Source of the DNA: Rheinheimera faecalis
GTDB taxonomy: Bacteria; Pseudomonadota; Gammaproteobacteria; Enterobacterales; Alteromonadaceae
Assembly (NCBI RefSeq): GCF_021290965.1
Contig: NZ_JAJOYT010000005.1
Coordinates: 62,001-126,000 of the forward strand
Reading direction: 5' to 3'
DNA: 64,000 nt
The notes below the pieces were generated by a model. That model did no database searches. It was not told where the DNA came from and saw only the letters and a program-made list of their open reading frames with translations. The stretch's first letter is position 1, and every line of letters starts with the position of its first letter. A program made the position numbers and the translations under genes. Of this stretch, positions 62,490-64,000 are shown in pieces.

Positions 62490-64000
62490 TTGAAATTCTG
62501 CTTTGCTGTTGTTCTTCTGTTGCTGATCCATTGTCCTGCTCAGGCAGCTGACGCCTTACCATCTCGTTTACTGGAACTGGAAGAATTAGCTGTTGATAAG
62601 TTCAGTGAAGCTGACGCTGAGTTTCGTCTGTTATTAAAAAACACCTCAGAACCACAACAATTACTGAAGGTGCAGCAAAGTTACTGTTGGGTGATCGCTG
62701 TTCAGGATCCTGCGCGGGCTTTACAACTGGCCGAGGAGTACAAAAAACAACAACAGGATTTGATGTGGCAACTGCGGTTTTTATTGTGTGAAGGTTATGC
62801 CAAAGAGCAGCAGGATAAAACGGCTGAAGCCATGCTGGATTATCAGCGGGTGCTCTCTTACAAAGAGGCTGAGACTGATCCTGAGTTACATGCTAAAGCT
62901 TTGGTGCTGCGTGGTGAACAATACGCCCTAAATGCCGCTTATGCTGATGCCTTAACCGATTTGCAAAAAGCTTATCAGCTGGAACTGTCGCACGGCACAA
63001 AAGGGCGACAAAATTATGTTGCCAATGCATTAGCTAATTTATATTCCGATTCCGCAGTCGGTGATTATGACCAGGCCATCACACTGTATCAAAAATCTCT
63101 GGAGCACTGGCAAAACAGCGGTAACTTGCAGGGGCAGGCTACGGCTTTGTTCAATTTAGGTGGTACCTACGAAAGCGCTGGTCAACTGGAATTGTCGCTG
63201 AACTATTTAAATCAGGCATTGGCTATTGATCAAAAGCGCGGGGATTTGGATGAAATTGCCTACGATAAACGATCGGTTGCCAGGGTACTGACCAAATCAG
63301 GCCAGGGTGAAAAGGCTCTGGTGCTGCTGAACGAAGCTATAGCTCATTACCAATCCAGTTCTGATGCGCAAATGCTGGCTTATTGTCAGCTCAGCCGCGC
63401 TATCAGTTACAGGACCCTAAAACTGTATCCAGAGGCTCGCCAGGATTTTGAGTCGGCGATGAGCTATTTTGGGCAAAAGCCAGATCTGCGTTTTGAAGCC
63501 TTGTTGTATAAAGAATATGCTTTGTTGCTGGCGGAAATGCAGCAATGGCAGGACGCTTTTATTATGCAGCAAAAGCAACAACAAAAAGATGCTGAAATTC
63601 AGCAACAACTGCTCGATCAGCGCACCTCCCGTTTAAAAATCCAGTTACAAACTGAACAAATCCAACGCGAAAAAACCGAACTGGAAGTAAAAAATGCAGC
63701 TCAAAGGCAAGCTTTAACAGACGGAGAGAAGCTCAGGTTTTGGCAGTATTTGGCGCTCTGTTGCGCTTTGTTAATGATTTTGGCCATGCTGTTTTTATTT
63801 AGCAGGCAAAGAGCTTTGTCTGCGCAACTAAAAGATATGGCGTTAACTGATGAATTAACTCATCTGCCCAACAGGCGTCATACCCTGGCTTTAGCGCAAC
63901 AGCTATGGCATCAACAGCAACCTTTTTGCGTGTTGGCTATAGATATTGATTTTTTTAAGCGGATTAATGATCAGTATGGCCATGCTGCGGGCGATTTAGT
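62490..64000 (+). CDS. TPR-containing GGDEF protein (C-terminus beyond window)
   Basis: An exported/membrane diguanylate cyclase cut by the right window edge after ~503 codons. TTG 62490 is the start, with GAGG 8-10 bp upstream; it opens a signal peptide (cleaved near AQA). A periplasmic TPR region (~30-350) follows, with clear repeats such as TALFNLGGTYESAGQLELSLNYLNQALAID. A Q-rich coiled coil leads to a transmembrane helix (~420-440). Then the GGDEF domain begins: DELTHLPNRRHTL and LAIDIDFFKRINDQYGHAAGD. The GGDEF motif itself lies outside the window, so activity cannot be judged. No stop is seen before 64000. Confidence 0.88.
   Translation, partial: MKFCFAVVLLLLIHCPAQAADALPSRLLELEELAVDKFSEADAEFRLLLKNTSEPQQLLKVQQSYCWVIAVQDPARALQLAEEYKKQQQDLMWQLRFLLCEGYAKEQQDKTAEAMLDYQRVLSYKEAETDPELHAKALVLRGEQYALNAAYADALTDLQKAYQLELSHGTKGRQNYVANALANLYSDSAVGDYDQAITLYQKSLEHWQNSGNLQGQATALFNLGGTYESAGQLELSLNYLNQALAIDQKRGDLDEIAYDKRSVARVLTKSGQGEKALVLLNEAIAHYQSSSDAQMLAYCQLSRAISYRTLKLYPEARQDFESAMSYFGQKPDLRFEALLYKEYALLLAEMQQWQDAFIMQQKQQQKDAEIQQQLLDQRTSRLKIQLQTEQIQREKTELEVKNAAQRQALTDGEKLRFWQYLALCCALLMILAMLFLFSRQRALSAQLKDMALTDELTHLPNRRHTLALAQQLWHQQQPFCVLAIDIDFFKRINDQYGHAAGDL

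Overview
The window reads as chromosome of a motile, aerobic gammaproteobacterium of the Alteromonadales/Chromatiales type. My best guess is a Rheinheimera-like organism, from overall gene style and very glutamine-rich proteins; I could not search databases. Support includes a polA - Spot 42 - engB - (cytochrome c4, CsrC-type RNA) - yihI block resembling the enterobacterial polA-spf-yihA-csrC-yihI order, cytochromes c4 and c5, a periplasmic katB-ankB pair, and a second (lateral-type) flagellar cluster. I see no insertion sequence, prophage, integrase or CRISPR array.

Layout. 1-10.9 kb: lateral-type flagellar export, regulator and basal-body genes (flhB end, flhA, then motY, lafK, fliEFGHIJ). 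The two operons are separated by 613 bp that hold a clear cyclic-di-GMP-I riboswitch. 11-20.2 kb: mixed housekeeping and secreted proteins (SRPBCC protein, phosphomannomutase, PixA/AidA-like inclusion-body protein, small HTH protein, S41 protease lipoprotein, unknown HNH-like protein, a gluzincin protease, an amino-acid-binding-like protein, RhtA-like exporter). 20.4-26 kb: M28 peptidase and sbcDC, with an extremely glutamine-rich SbcC. 26-30.4 kb: TPR protein, DesK/DesR-like two-component system, DUF481 outer-membrane protein, MscS channel. 30.5-34.5 kb: tRNA-His with degenerate copies of its 3' end, DUF1285, secreted amidohydrolase, DUF2489, YihI, methyltransferase. 34.5-37.3 kb: an RNA-rich stretch with a CsrB/CsrC-type RNA, cytochrome c4, engB, an unrecognised candidate sRNA and Spot 42. 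37.3-48.3 kb: polA, cytochrome c5, a GAF-GGDEF protein with decayed EAL domain, rep, ubiK, a second amidohydrolase, two small proteins. 48.4-54.9 kb: katB-ankB, RidA, YggN, a TPR hybrid kinase. 55.1-59.4 kb: cysJIH. 59.6-64 kb: EAL phosphodiesterase, DUF4377 lipoprotein and a TPR-GGDEF protein cut by the window edge.

How it fits together. Three proteins with GGDEF/EAL domains could make or degrade c-di-GMP, and a c-di-GMP riboswitch precedes the lateral-flagellar regulator, so motility control by this second messenger is the main regulatory theme. The second theme is post-transcriptional control: a GGA-rich RNA behind a tandem pair of UvrY/GacA-type operators, Spot 42, and an additional candidate sRNA. 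A palindromic intergenic repeat occurs as four copies of differing integrity.
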